A stretch of DNA of 64,000 nucleotides from Devosia sp. GTDB lineage: Bacteria; Pseudomonadota; Alphaproteobacteria; Rhizobiales; Devosiaceae. The position numbers and the translations under genes were made by a program. The notes beneath the pieces are model-generated. The model had not been told where the DNA came from, made no database searches, and worked only from the letters and a program-made list of their open reading frames with translations. The stretch is taken from assembly GCF_017744655.1 (NCBI RefSeq), contig NZ_JAGIAW010000014.1:353722-417721 (forward strand). The letters run 5' to 3'. The number at the start of each line of letters is the position of its first letter. Within the stretch, counting starts at the first letter, position 1. This document shows, in pieces, positions 17,375-25,889 of the stretch.

Positions 17375-20155
17375 TCACATCGTGCCCTTATCCACCGGCA
17401 ACTCCGCCGCCGTCGTCACGAGCCCATCGAACAGCGCCGCCGCCACCGGATCGGCCCCGGCCTTCTCCCGCAGCAGCCGGAACGTCGTCGCGACAACCCC
17501 GCCACGGCCAACCCGCTTCTCGCCAATGATCGCCGCCGGCTTGTGCACCCAACCGCAAACCATCCCCGAGATGACATTGTTGCCAAACTCCCAGGGCCTG
17601 AACCCGGTAAGAAGGTGATGCGGCACGACATCGGAGAACGAGAGATCAAAGATCGGCCCGCCCGGAATGTCCGCAAATGCCCCCTCGCGGCGCACCCACG
17701 AGAACCCGGCAATCCAGTCACCACGCCAGATCGTGCCATCGCGTTCAACGAGGCTGATCCCCGGCAGATGCTGATCCAAACTCGGCCGGAACTTCTTGCC
17801 ATCAGCCACAATCGAGCGATGCGGCAATTCCCCAAGCGGCATGTCGGTGCGGAGGTTCTTGTTCGTCTCCACCGTTCCATCGGCCAGAATGAGATACCGC
17901 GCGCCCGCCTTGATGGCTTCGACATCGTCGCCATCGACAGCATGCACCAGCACCACATCGGCCTCGGCAGCCGGTACCACACGGTAGCCGAGGCCGCTGG
18001 CATAGCTTGCGAGGGAGGAATCGGCGGCAGCGATGGAGGGTCGCCCGGCCGTATCGCGCTTGGCATAAAGCGCGATCTCGCAAGTGTTGCGCGAGAGGAC
18101 CGATCCATTGGCCTCCAGCACAAATTCTATGGACAGCACCCGATTGCCGCCGCCCGCAGGCAGGGCAAAACCAATCTTGCCGAGATCAGCCGTCGATACC
18201 TTGCCCGTTGCCGGCACATCGACCGAACCCGAAACCTCGCCGCTCCAGCGCAGCACCGCGCCGGCCGGAATGGAGAGACCACCGGTCCCGATTTTCAGCT
18301 CGATATCAAGCGTTTCACCCAGATAAGCCGAGTAACGCGCCGGACGCGGCACGATCACCACGTCGGTATTGATCGTCCCGAATACATCGTGGAACACGCG
18401 CGGATTACGCTCGATATCAAGAAGGCCATTGGCCTCCCAATGCACGTCCGTCAGCTCGGTGATCACATATCCCATGATCGAGGAGTAGCGGCGCATCTCC
18501 TCGATCTCGTAGCGCAGGTTCATGAACTGATACCACTGCACGTTCTCGATGAAGGCATCGAACGAGCCGAAGGTTTTCGCCAGATCGAGCGCACCAAAAC
18601 GGTCCTCGATGCCATGCGGAAGCGCCACGCCATCACCCCAAAGCGAGCCGGTTTCGAACCAATCCGGCTCCGATCCATCGTCGCGACGCAGCTTTTTGGG
18701 ATCGGGCAGACCCCAGACGCCGAATTCGGAAACGATCAGCGGCTCATCGCCCTTGCGCTCCGCATCGCCGAGGCTCGAGAACGTCCAATCAGCACCTGCA
18801 GCAAACTGCGCGGTGATGTCGTCCCACTCCTGCCGACGTTCCGGCACCGAACGATAATAGTGGTAGTCGTTGAGGTCGGTCTTGACGTGGAAGTTCGGGA
18901 AGCAGGCTGAATTGTCGACCACGAGGCGCGTGGCGTCCTCAGCCTTCAGCCAGTCATAAGTATCCTTCACCCACTGCCGATGCTCGGCATTTTCGAGCAT
19001 GCGGGTGCCCCAGTCCTCATTGATGATCGTCCAGCAGATGATCGAGGGATGGTTGCGGTCGCGCTTAAGAATACCCGTCATCGTGTCGCGCATGCGCTGC
19101 GCCGATTTCGAGGTAAAATTCGCGACGTTCGGAATTTCGGTCCAGACGAGCAGACCAAAACGGTCGGCCACGTCATAATAGCGCGGGTCCGGCACCTTGA
19201 TGTGGCAGCGCAGCGTGTTGAGGCCGAGCTCCTTGGCCTTCTTGGCCTGGTCTTCGAGAAATTCAAGCGAGGGCGGCGTATAGATGCCGTCGGGATAATA
19301 GTCCTGATCCAGCGCACCGCGCATGAAGATCGGCTCGCCATTGAGCAGGATCTTGCCGTCGCGCGTTTCGACCGAACGGAAACCAAAGCGCTCTTCGACG
19401 ACATCGACATCGTCGCCCAGCGACACGGTCAGCGTATAAAGATTGGGCTGATCGATGCCCCAGAGTTTTGGTGCCGTAACCGCCAGCTCAACCGCAACCG
19501 ACGCCACCGCAGTCACTCGGCTTTCCGCCACCACATTGCCGCCAGCATCGCGCACGGCCAGCGCCACCGGCAGGCCTGCGGCCGCAGCCGAGAAATCCAG
19601 CTCAGCCTTCACAATGCCATCGGTACCGGCGGTAATGACAACCGCCTCAAGCCGGCGCGCATCGCGCGCCTGCAGCGAAACCGACTGCCAGAGGCCGCCA
19701 ATCCGGCCATACCAGGAAATCTTGCCATGCGGCACTTCGCCAAACGGGAAGTCCGGAAAGGCGCGATGATCGGCCGACGGCATGGTCACGCGCACTTCGA
19801 CCTCGTTGGTCGGGCGTAGCAGCTTGCTATCGAGCACGAATTCAAACGGCAGGAAGGCGCCTTCGTGGCTGCCGAGCTTCTGGCCGTTGAGGAAGACTTC
19901 GCAATAGTAGCTCACCGCACCAAAGTGCAACACCAGCTCCTGCCGATCCCAGCCGGCCGGCACGCTAAAACTGCGCTTGTAGACGGCATGGCCAAAGGTA
20001 TCGACGAGGTCGGAGAATTCGGCCTGCCAGGGCTGGGGCACATGCGCCTCGCGCCACGCACCATCCTCGTGCTTGAACTGCCAGACACCATCCAGCGACA
20101 AGCTCTTGCGCGGCGCATCGATGGCCTCCGAGGCGACTGCACGACCAAGATTCAT
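17375..20155 (-). CDS. Glycoside hydrolase family 2 (beta-galactosidase/beta-glucuronidase-like)
   Basis: Cytoplasmic (no signal peptide) 926-residue glycosidase. Order: sugar-binding jelly roll (about 10-180, SLDGVWQFKHEDGAW), immunoglobulin-like domain (190-270), TIM barrel (280-590) with the acid/base Glu in INEDW near 380 and nucleophile Glu in SEFGVWG near 476, then further beta domains and a C-terminal 200-residue alpha/beta region (AEADVVLVHAVDGDD...) not part of the basic GH2 core. ATG 20155 is preferred to the GTG three codons upstream. It presumably cleaves the oligosaccharide brought in by the linked transporter. Exact sugar specificity is not readable. Confidence 0.9.
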   Translation of the reverse strand: MNLGRAVASEAIDAPRKSLSLDGVWQFKHEDGAWREAHVPQPWQAEFSDLVDTFGHAVYKRSFSVPAGWDRQELVLHFGAVSYYCEVFLNGQKLGSHEGAFLPFEFVLDSKLLRPTNEVEVRVTMPSADHRAFPDFPFGEVPHGKISWYGRIGGLWQSVSLQARDARRLEAVVITAGTDGIVKAELDFSAAAAGLPVALAVRDAGGNVVAESRVTAVASVAVELAVTAPKLWGIDQPNLYTLTVSLGDDVDVVEERFGFRSVETRDGKILLNGEPIFMRGALDQDYYPDGIYTPPSLEFLEDQAKKAKELGLNTLRCHIKVPDPRYYDVADRFGLLVWTEIPNVANFTSKSAQRMRDTMTGILKRDRNHPSIICWTIINEDWGTRMLENAEHRQWVKDTYDWLKAEDATRLVVDNSACFPNFHVKTDLNDYHYYRSVPERRQEWDDITAQFAAGADWTFSSLGDAERKGDEPLIVSEFGVWGLPDPKKLRRDDGSEPDWFETGSLWGDGVALPHGIEDRFGALDLAKTFGSFDAFIENVQWYQFMNLRYEIEEMRRYSSIMGYVITELTDVHWEANGLLDIERNPRVFHDVFGTINTDVVIVPRPARYSAYLGETLDIELKIGTGGLSIPAGAVLRWSGEVSGSVDVPATGKVSTADLGKIGFALPAGGGNRVLSIEFVLEANGSVLSRNTCEIALYAKRDTAGRPSIAAADSSLASYASGLGYRVVPAAEADVVLVHAVDGDDVEAIKAGARYLILADGTVETNKNLRTDMPLGELPHRSIVADGKKFRPSLDQHLPGISLVERDGTIWRGDWIAGFSWVRREGAFADIPGGPIFDLSFSDVVPHHLLTGFRPWEFGNNVISGMVCGWVHKPAAIIGEKRVGRGGVVATTFRLLREKAGADPVAAALFDGLVTTAAELPVDKGTM

Positions 20156-20178
20156 AATCTCCACCCTTAAGCGTATTA

Positions 20179-20206
20179 GTTATATTATTATCACCATATG
20201 GTCGAA
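20179..20206 (-). promoter_or_regulatory. Candidate promoter of GH2-transporter operon
   Basis: On the minus strand TTCGAC (20206-20201) and TATAAC (20184-20179) are separated by 16 bases, about 25 bases from the GH2 start. Moderate matches to -35 and -10 consensus in an otherwise GC-rich region. Confidence 0.5.
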
Positions 20207-20212
20207 ACGACC
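20193..20212. promoter_or_regulatory. Overlapping palindromes, candidate LacI operator
   Basis: ACCATATGGT (20193-20202) is a perfect 10-bp palindrome and GGTCG-AAA-CGACC (20200-20212) an adjacent inverted repeat. Both overlap the candidate -35 of the GH2 operon and lie in the divergent region shared with the LacI gene at 20369, so binding there would block transcription. Confidence 0.45.
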
Positions 20213-20368
20213 CGCTTGGCAAGAGGGTGAAAATGGCAGCATCACTGATGTAAAAGCAGGGTCGCGCAGGCTGTAGCCAATTCGCCGAAACGCTGCCCTC
20301 GGTGCTAACAGTCTGCTAGCAATTGCCTTACAGAGAGGGGAATCTATCCCCGCACCTTGGGAGTTCAG

Positions 20369-21394
20369 GTGGAAAAGCGCGCGACCATGCACGAAGTGGC
20401 AGAACTGGCAGGGGTATCCCAGGCCACGGTCTCGCTGGTGCTCAATGGCGTCCCCAATGCCCGCGTCTCAAAAGCCACCCGCCGCCGCGTGCAGGAAGCG
20501 GCAGAGCAACTGGGCTATCGCCGCGGCAAGGCCCACCCCGTCCCGGCCGATCGCCAGCGCGTCATCGGCCTTTTCATCGACGAAGTCTCCACCACGCCCT
20601 TCGCCGCCCAATTCCTAGAAGGCGCCCGCGACGAGGCCGCCTTGCAGGACGTAACCGTCGCCACGTTCTGCACCGGCAATAGCCCTGCCCTCGAAAAAGC
20701 CGGGCTCGACATGCTGGTCGCCCAAAAGGCCATCGGCGCGATCTACACGACACTGATGACCCGCGAAGTCATTGTCCCTACATCCTTTTCGGCACTGCCG
20801 CTGGTGCTGCTCAACTGCTACGAAAAGCGCCTGCACCACCCCTCGGCAGTCCCCGGCGACATCGTCGGTGGCTATGCCGCGACCGAGGCGCTGATCAAGG
20901 CCGGGCACACCCGCATCGCCCACCTCGCCGGCGAACACCACACTGCCGAAGCCGCCGTCGACCGCGAAAAAGGCTTTCGGCAAGCTATGGCCAAGGCCGG
21001 CATTGCCGTCGACGAAAGCCTCGTCACCCTCGGCGGCTATTCCATCCGCGCCGGCCGCGAACGCGCCCTCGCCTTGCTCTCCCGCCCCGATCGCCCTACC
21101 GCGATCTTCTGCTTCAACGACCGCATGGCCATCGGCTGCTACGAAGCCGCCCGCATCCTCGGCCTCAGCATCCCAAATGACCTCTCCATCGTCGGCTTCG
21201 ACAACGAAGACATTTCTGCCAGCATGGACCCACCCCTTTCGACCATGGTCCTCCCCCACGACGAAATGGCCCGCTGGGCCGTCGGCCAACTGCTTGATGG
21301 TTTCGACGACCTAGACGCCGACGAACGCATGCAAAAACTCAAGATCGAGTGCGAGTTCGTGGAAAGAAATTCGATAGCACCGCCAATGGTCTAG
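20369..21394 (+). CDS. LacI-family transcriptional regulator (GH2/ABC operon)
   Basis: 341 residues from GTG 20369, chosen because GGGAG lies five bases upstream; an upstream TTG in frame has none. N-terminal helix-turn-helix (MHEVAELAGVSQATVSLVLNG, about 7-27) and hinge, then the periplasmic-binding-protein-like sensor domain (about 65-335). Divergent from the GH2-transporter operon, which it probably represses until the sugar binds. Its stop codon overlaps that of the convergent LacI gene inside a CTAG tetramer. Confidence 0.93.
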   Translation: MEKRATMHEVAELAGVSQATVSLVLNGVPNARVSKATRRRVQEAAEQLGYRRGKAHPVPADRQRVIGLFIDEVSTTPFAAQFLEGARDEAALQDVTVATFCTGNSPALEKAGLDMLVAQKAIGAIYTTLMTREVIVPTSFSALPLVLLNCYEKRLHHPSAVPGDIVGGYAATEALIKAGHTRIAHLAGEHHTAEAAVDREKGFRQAMAKAGIAVDESLVTLGGYSIRAGRERALALLSRPDRPTAIFCFNDRMAIGCYEAARILGLSIPNDLSIVGFDNEDISASMDPPLSTMVLPHDEMARWAVGQLLDGFDDLDADERMQKLKIECEFVERNSIAPPMV

Positions 21395-22479
21395 TCGCGC
21401 GGCTTGTCCACCGAAGCCCGCTCCACCAGCGGACATTCGAGCTTGGTCAGCGGATACCTACTATCTACTTCCCCGTCGGCCAATTGCTCGGCAATCCACT
21501 GCCCCATGGCCCGATGCGGCAGCACCGACGTCGTCAATTGCGGATGCAAATGCCGCGCAATTTCTTCGTCGTCATAACCCACGACCGACATATCCCGCGG
21601 GATTTCATACCCCGCCTCTTTCAGCGCCTCATAGCAGCCGATCGCCATGCGATCATTCTGGCAAAAGATCGCCGTCGGCACCTCCGGCAGGTCGAGGATT
21701 TTCCGCGTCGCCTCGTAACCTGCGCTCGCCGACCAGTCGCCGTTGAACACCAGGTCCGCATCGAAGGGAATATCCGCCGTCGCCAGCGCCCGCCGATACC
21801 CCTTCAGCCGATCCTGCGCCGCCTCCATCCAGATTTCGCCCGTAATGGTCGCAATCCGCCTATGTCCACGCGTGATCAGATGATGCGTCGCCCGCTGCCC
21901 GCCGGCAATTTCGCTCGGCACCACAGCGGGATAGGACTGCCCAGTCGTATAGCAATTGAGCAAAAGCACCGGCACATCGAGGTTCCGCAGCGCCAGCGGC
22001 AGCTCCACCTCACGGGTAAAAATGGTCATATAGACCAGCGCCGAAACACCCTGCTCGACAAAGGTTTCGATCAGCTCGGCCTCGATCTCGGGATCATTCC
22101 GGCTCTGCGACACAAAGACAAGATCCCCCACCCCCTGCGCCGCCTGGCTCAACCCTTCGATGGCCTGCACCGCCTCCGGGCTCGTCGCCAACTGATCGAC
22201 AATAAACCCAATCTTTCCAGCGCGCCGAACTCGCTTGGCCTCCACCGCAACCTTCGCCTGTGGCAGCCCGTAACCCAGCCGCCGCGCCGTCTCGAGCACC
22301 CGCTGCCGCGTTTCCTGCGACAATCTTATCCCCGGGGCATCATTTATGACGAATGATACAGTCGCCTGGGAGCAGCCGGCCTCCCGCGCGATATCGGTCA
22401 TCGTAACCCGGCGCGAATTCGACCCGTTCTCTTTTCCGGAACGGGCAGACTTCGCCAATGTGCGGGTTGAAGGAGGCAT
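21391..22479 (-). CDS. LacI-family transcriptional regulator (third ABC cluster)
   Basis: 362 residues from ATG 22479 (MPPSTRTLAKSARSG). The helix-turn-helix is VTMTDIAREAGCSQATVSFVINDAPG at about 26-50, followed by the sensor domain; a short upstream frame extension is rejected. It lies downstream of, and on the same strand as, the third transporter/catabolic operon but has its own candidate promoter (22508-22535) overlapped by a palindrome. It and the LacI at 20369 have similar sensor domains (AGHTRIAHLAGE versus RGHRRIATITGE; PTAIFCxNDRMAIGCYEA in both), so they may be paralogues. Confidence 0.93.
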   Translation of the reverse strand: MPPSTRTLAKSARSGKENGSNSRRVTMTDIAREAGCSQATVSFVINDAPGIRLSQETRQRVLETARRLGYGLPQAKVAVEAKRVRRAGKIGFIVDQLATSPEAVQAIEGLSQAAQGVGDLVFVSQSRNDPEIEAELIETFVEQGVSALVYMTIFTREVELPLALRNLDVPVLLLNCYTTGQSYPAVVPSEIAGGQRATHHLITRGHRRIATITGEIWMEAAQDRLKGYRRALATADIPFDADLVFNGDWSASAGYEATRKILDLPEVPTAIFCQNDRMAIGCYEALKEAGYEIPRDMSVVGYDDEEIARHLHPQLTTSVLPHRAMGQWIAEQLADGEVDSRYPLTKLECPLVERASVDKPRD

Positions 22480-22507
22480 GACACTCGGAGGATGGATGCC
22501 AAGAAAG

Positions 22508-22535
22508 CTAATACACAATCAGCTAATATTAGCAA
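22508..22535 (-). promoter_or_regulatory. Candidate promoter of the LacI gene at 22479
   Basis: On the minus strand TTGCTA (22535-22530) and TATTAG (22513-22508) are separated by 16 bases, 29 bases from the start codon. The palindrome GCTAATATTAGC overlaps the -35. Confidence 0.45.
22522..22533. promoter_or_regulatory. Perfect 12-bp palindrome GCTAATATTAGC, candidate LacI autoregulatory operator
   Basis: Perfect dyad in the 77-base gap before the LacI gene. An additional half-site GCTAAT lies at 22507-22512. Position over the candidate -35 fits autorepression. Confidence 0.5.
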
Positions 22536-22556
22536 GCCACCGAATGCCAAGGTTTA

Positions 22557-23624
22557 TTAGCGGAAGTGCCGCCCGACTTCGGCAAAAAGCTTGAGGTCTT
22601 CCATGGAATCTTCAAGATTGGTCTTTGCCGGTACGCCATTGGCAATACTATCGAAAAACGCACCAAGCTCGATGCGGAACGGGTCCTCATAGATCGGCCC
22701 GATCACCTCCGTCCCGGTTTCCGTATCAGTCGAACTGGTGATCTCCAACCGCGTCGGCAGATTGCGGATATAGGGCGTGTCGTAGTTCATCTTGAAATGC
22801 TGAGTCTGGGTCAGCACCTCGATACCCGCATCGAACCGGGAGACATCATCGATCACCGCCTCGTAAAGCGCGGTGAAATGCCCATAGTCAAAGAGCGCAA
22901 TGACCGTTTCGCCATTGTGCTGGGTCGCATAACGCACCCCTTTTGGCGCGCCGAGCAGATCGCGCATTGCCGAAAAGCTGTGCGAACTCAAGCCCGTAAG
23001 CACCTGATAGGCCCGCAGCGCATCAGGCGGGCAATCCTCGCCCATCACCGAACGCAACATGCCCAGCGTCCGCGCCCGACCTTCGGCGATCAGTTCGGCC
23101 GGCACATCCTTGGGCTTGAACACGTTTCGCGTCTGCGCCACGAAAAACGGCGCCTCGCGAATAATGTCACGCACCCGCACGTGGCGGACTTTTTCTAATG
23201 GCGGCAGGCGTTTCTTGAGTTCAGTAAAGGCGCGGGAGAACCGCCGCATATAGCCAACAAACACCACCTGTCCTGGTCGTTTCGGCAGCGACAGCAGCGG
23301 CTCAAGTTGCGCCGCGGTCAGGCAGGCCGGCTTCTCGATGAAGACATGCTTCCCCGAACGGATCGCCTTCTCCAACAATTCCGCATGGAGGTGATCGGGC
23401 GTCATGATGAACACTACATCCAGCGCCGGATCGGCTATCAGCGCCTCGGCGCTGCCGTGCAGTGTCGGCACGCCATAGCGCGTCGCCACATAGTCGACGA
23501 GGCTGGGTGACACATCGGTTATCGCATTGATCTTAAAGCGATTGTCGTCTGCCAGAAGCGGCAAATGCATGAGCTGCGCGACTTCCCCAAGACCAATTAG
23601 GCCAACCTTCAGAACCGCGCTCAT
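22557..23624 (-). CDS. Gfo/Idh/MocA family oxidoreductase
   Basis: 355 residues. Rossmann motif GLIGLGEVA at 8-16, EKPACLT near 97-103, and the C-terminal substrate domain. The start overlaps the stop of the upstream TIM-barrel gene by four bases, so expression is coupled. As the last structural gene of the third operon it probably oxidises the imported sugar or an epimer of it. The putative catalytic Lys is that of EKP; substrate unknown. Confidence 0.9.
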   Translation of the reverse strand: MSAVLKVGLIGLGEVAQLMHLPLLADDNRFKINAITDVSPSLVDYVATRYGVPTLHGSAEALIADPALDVVFIMTPDHLHAELLEKAIRSGKHVFIEKPACLTAAQLEPLLSLPKRPGQVVFVGYMRRFSRAFTELKKRLPPLEKVRHVRVRDIIREAPFFVAQTRNVFKPKDVPAELIAEGRARTLGMLRSVMGEDCPPDALRAYQVLTGLSSHSFSAMRDLLGAPKGVRYATQHNGETVIALFDYGHFTALYEAVIDDVSRFDAGIEVLTQTQHFKMNYDTPYIRNLPTRLEITSSTDTETGTEVIGPIYEDPFRIELGAFFDSIANGVPAKTNLEDSMEDLKLFAEVGRHFR

Positions 23625-24475
23625 TCTGCGATCCCTTCCATATAGACCAGGTTCCGCGCCGCCAGTTGTAGTGGCGTTTCCTTGGCATTCTCGGCAACAT
23701 CCTGCTCGACCACGATTGGGCCATCAAAGCCCCGCTCGGCCAGGAGTCGCATCACCGCCTGAATATCCACCGCCCCGTCGGGCAGCGGACACATCACCCC
23801 CGCACCATAGGATTTTGCGATAGACAGCTCCCCCGCCAAAACCCGCGCGCGGACATTCGGATCGACATTCTTGAGGTGCATGTAGGCGATGCGGGGAAAG
23901 ACCTTTTCCATATAGGAAACAGGATCTTGGTCCCAAAAGGCATGATGCCCTGTATCAAAGCAAAGGTCGATTTCCGTGTCGGCCAGCAGCCGGTCGATCT
24001 GTGCTTCCTTCTCCACAGCGGTGCCGATATGCGGATGAAAGCTGAGTTTTAGGCCATACTCGCCTTCGACCAGCTTCTGCGCTTCACGCACCATCCCGAC
24101 GAGCCCCTGCCAACCAGCCTCATCAAGCACGCCTTCTTTGCCGGCCGGATACCAATTGCTCTCGTCCATGATGACGAGATGCCTGGCCCCCAGCGTCTTC
24201 AGCAGCGTCGAAAGCTCGCGCAAGGTCGCCATGAGCACCGGCGCGGAAGCCACATCGCCAAAAGTGTGGACATGCGTCGCGCCAATCAGCGTCAGGCCAC
24301 GCACGGCCAATTCTTCCCCCAGCAATTCAGCGTCTTTTGGCAGAAAACCGAGCGGCCCCAGTTCAGTGCCGCGATAGCCGGCTTCGGCCACCTCATCTAG
24401 ATATTGCGACCAGGAATAGGTATTGCCGGTGGGATAGACGATGCCCCAGGAACAGGGCGCGTTGCCGATGAGCAT
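23621..24475 (-). CDS. Sugar phosphate isomerase/epimerase (IolE-like TIM barrel)
   Basis: 284 residues from ATG 24475 (MLIGNAPCSWGIVYPTGNTYSW). The frame is open for a further 366 bases upstream, but that part overlaps the PHP gene and is not coding. Motifs GTELGPLGF, LKLSFHPHIGTAVE, LCFDTGHHAFW and GPIVVEQDV mark the metal-binding strand ends of the xylose-isomerase-like fold; the family includes inosose dehydratases. Coupled by ATGA to the downstream Gfo/Idh gene. Confidence 0.87.
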   Translation of the reverse strand: MLIGNAPCSWGIVYPTGNTYSWSQYLDEVAEAGYRGTELGPLGFLPKDAELLGEELAVRGLTLIGATHVHTFGDVASAPVLMATLRELSTLLKTLGARHLVIMDESNWYPAGKEGVLDEAGWQGLVGMVREAQKLVEGEYGLKLSFHPHIGTAVEKEAQIDRLLADTEIDLCFDTGHHAFWDQDPVSYMEKVFPRIAYMHLKNVDPNVRARVLAGELSIAKSYGAGVMCPLPDGAVDIQAVMRLLAERGFDGPIVVEQDVAENAKETPLQLAARNLVYMEGIAE

Positions 24476-24479
24476 TGGA

Positions 24480-25886
24480 TCAGGAACCGATATAGATGGG
24501 ATTACTGAGCGCACGACGGATAGGCTGGCCAGCAACGTCGACATTCCTAAGCTGCCAGGGCAATTCGCGCCCTTCCAGCAGGCTCGCATATTCGGCCAAT
24601 AGGCATTCGCGGCTGGCCGCCGCAACGATTTCCGCCCGTACAAATTTTTGCGCATTCTCGATGACGACGGTGGTCGAAAATTCGTCGCCGACAATATCCA
24701 CCACGGCGATTTCGCCTGTGGCATCAATGAGTACGACGCGATCGCCCGCCGCCCCGCGTACCACGACATCGAGCGATACCAAACTCGCCACGCTACCGCC
24801 CATGACGGTGTCGCCGACGCGAATTTCCAGATGCGGCCCATCCGGGCTCTCGGTCACGTAACCAAAGCCCGACTTCATCGCTGCTAGAACGGCATCTTCG
24901 CTGAGTTCGGGCAGCCAGAATACCGTCGTTGGCCGCGCCAGAACCAGCGGCCCCTCTGGCATGAGCCGGTCGGGCTGGTGGAAATCCGAACCGCCAATAG
25001 CAGAGAGCTTCATGCCCGAAGCCAGACGTTGCTGATAGCGCTCAAGCGCAATCCAGTTCCAGGCAAGCCAAGTCGACTGCCAGACTTCCTGGCAGTCCGC
25101 CTTGGGCATTTCATATTCCCAAGCGATGGGCGGCTTGTCGTGATTGATCGAGAGTAGTCCGCCCTTCTCATGCACCAGCTTTTCCAGCACATGCGCGTCA
25201 GACGGCCTGGTCATGCGGAAGTCGATCCAATCGTCGACCCCGTAGACATTGGCGTGGCCTTCGGCGGTCGTAACCTCCATGCCGCGCACGAACACCAGAT
25301 CGGGCGACGAGTTCGGATGGAAATAGCGCCGCTGGGTGATGGTGTTGTGGTCGGCAATGGCGAGCAAATCGAGTCCGGCTTGCCTCGCGGCCGCATGCAG
25401 CAATTCCGGCGCGCCGCGCGCATCGGAATGAAAGGTGTGACAGTGCAGGTCACCCTTGTACCAGCCAGCCCCCTTACGCACCGGAAAGGTTCGGGCAGGC
25501 TGCGGCTCCAGCTTTCGCGGTGACGCGTCGAGGCCAATGGTCACTCTGATATCGGCGCCCACCTCGGGAACCTTATAGAGTCCGAGAATGACGTTCCACG
25601 TTCCTGGCTGAATTTCGCCATGGACATAGCCTGGCGTCGCATCGTCGGTGGCGAGAAAAAAGTGATCGCGCGCGCCACCGCTCCAGCCACGAAAGCCTTC
25701 CTTGGTCGGATAGCCAGTATCGCGCGGATCAAAGGCACCGAGGTCGATAATGCAATCCTCGGCTTTGGCATAGGCCAGCGCCACATCGATCCGCGTCGTG
25801 CCGGATGGAACCTCGAAGGGAATGTAAAAGTATGGATTCCGCGCCTGATCGGCGCGGGTCACATGGGCGGTGATAGTCTTGGACAA
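24480..25886 (-). CDS. PHP-domain metallohydrolase, CehA/McbA type
   Basis: 468 residues, no signal peptide. An N-terminal beta-sandwich (about 1-125) precedes a PHP domain with DLHCH (146-150), HSD (153-155) and ADHN (178-181), the metal ligands of a polynuclear site; later histidines appear in LLSINHDKPP and GGSDFHQPD. The family hydrolyses phosphoesters or other esters. Lying between the ATPase and the isomerase (4-base gaps), it may dephosphorylate or de-esterify the imported compound. This is an unusual partner for a sugar ABC importer. Confidence 0.85.
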   Translation of the reverse strand: MSKTITAHVTRADQARNPYFYIPFEVPSGTTRIDVALAYAKAEDCIIDLGAFDPRDTGYPTKEGFRGWSGGARDHFFLATDDATPGYVHGEIQPGTWNVILGLYKVPEVGADIRVTIGLDASPRKLEPQPARTFPVRKGAGWYKGDLHCHTFHSDARGAPELLHAAARQAGLDLLAIADHNTITQRRYFHPNSSPDLVFVRGMEVTTAEGHANVYGVDDWIDFRMTRPSDAHVLEKLVHEKGGLLSINHDKPPIAWEYEMPKADCQEVWQSTWLAWNWIALERYQQRLASGMKLSAIGGSDFHQPDRLMPEGPLVLARPTTVFWLPELSEDAVLAAMKSGFGYVTESPDGPHLEIRVGDTVMGGSVASLVSLDVVVRGAAGDRVVLIDATGEIAVVDIVGDEFSTTVVIENAQKFVRAEIVAAASRECLLAEYASLLEGRELPWQLRNVDVAGQPIRRALSNPIYIGS

Positions 25887-25889
25887 GGC

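Noticed and set aside
17543..18910. 455-codon plus-strand frame inside the GH2 gene
   Set aside because: Arg/His/Pro-rich shadow of the GH2 coding sequence; no independent ribosome site or domain.
24476..24841. N-terminal 122-residue extension of the TIM-barrel isomerase
   Set aside because: It overlaps the PHP gene in another frame and lacks family similarity; MLIGNAPCSWG is the natural start.
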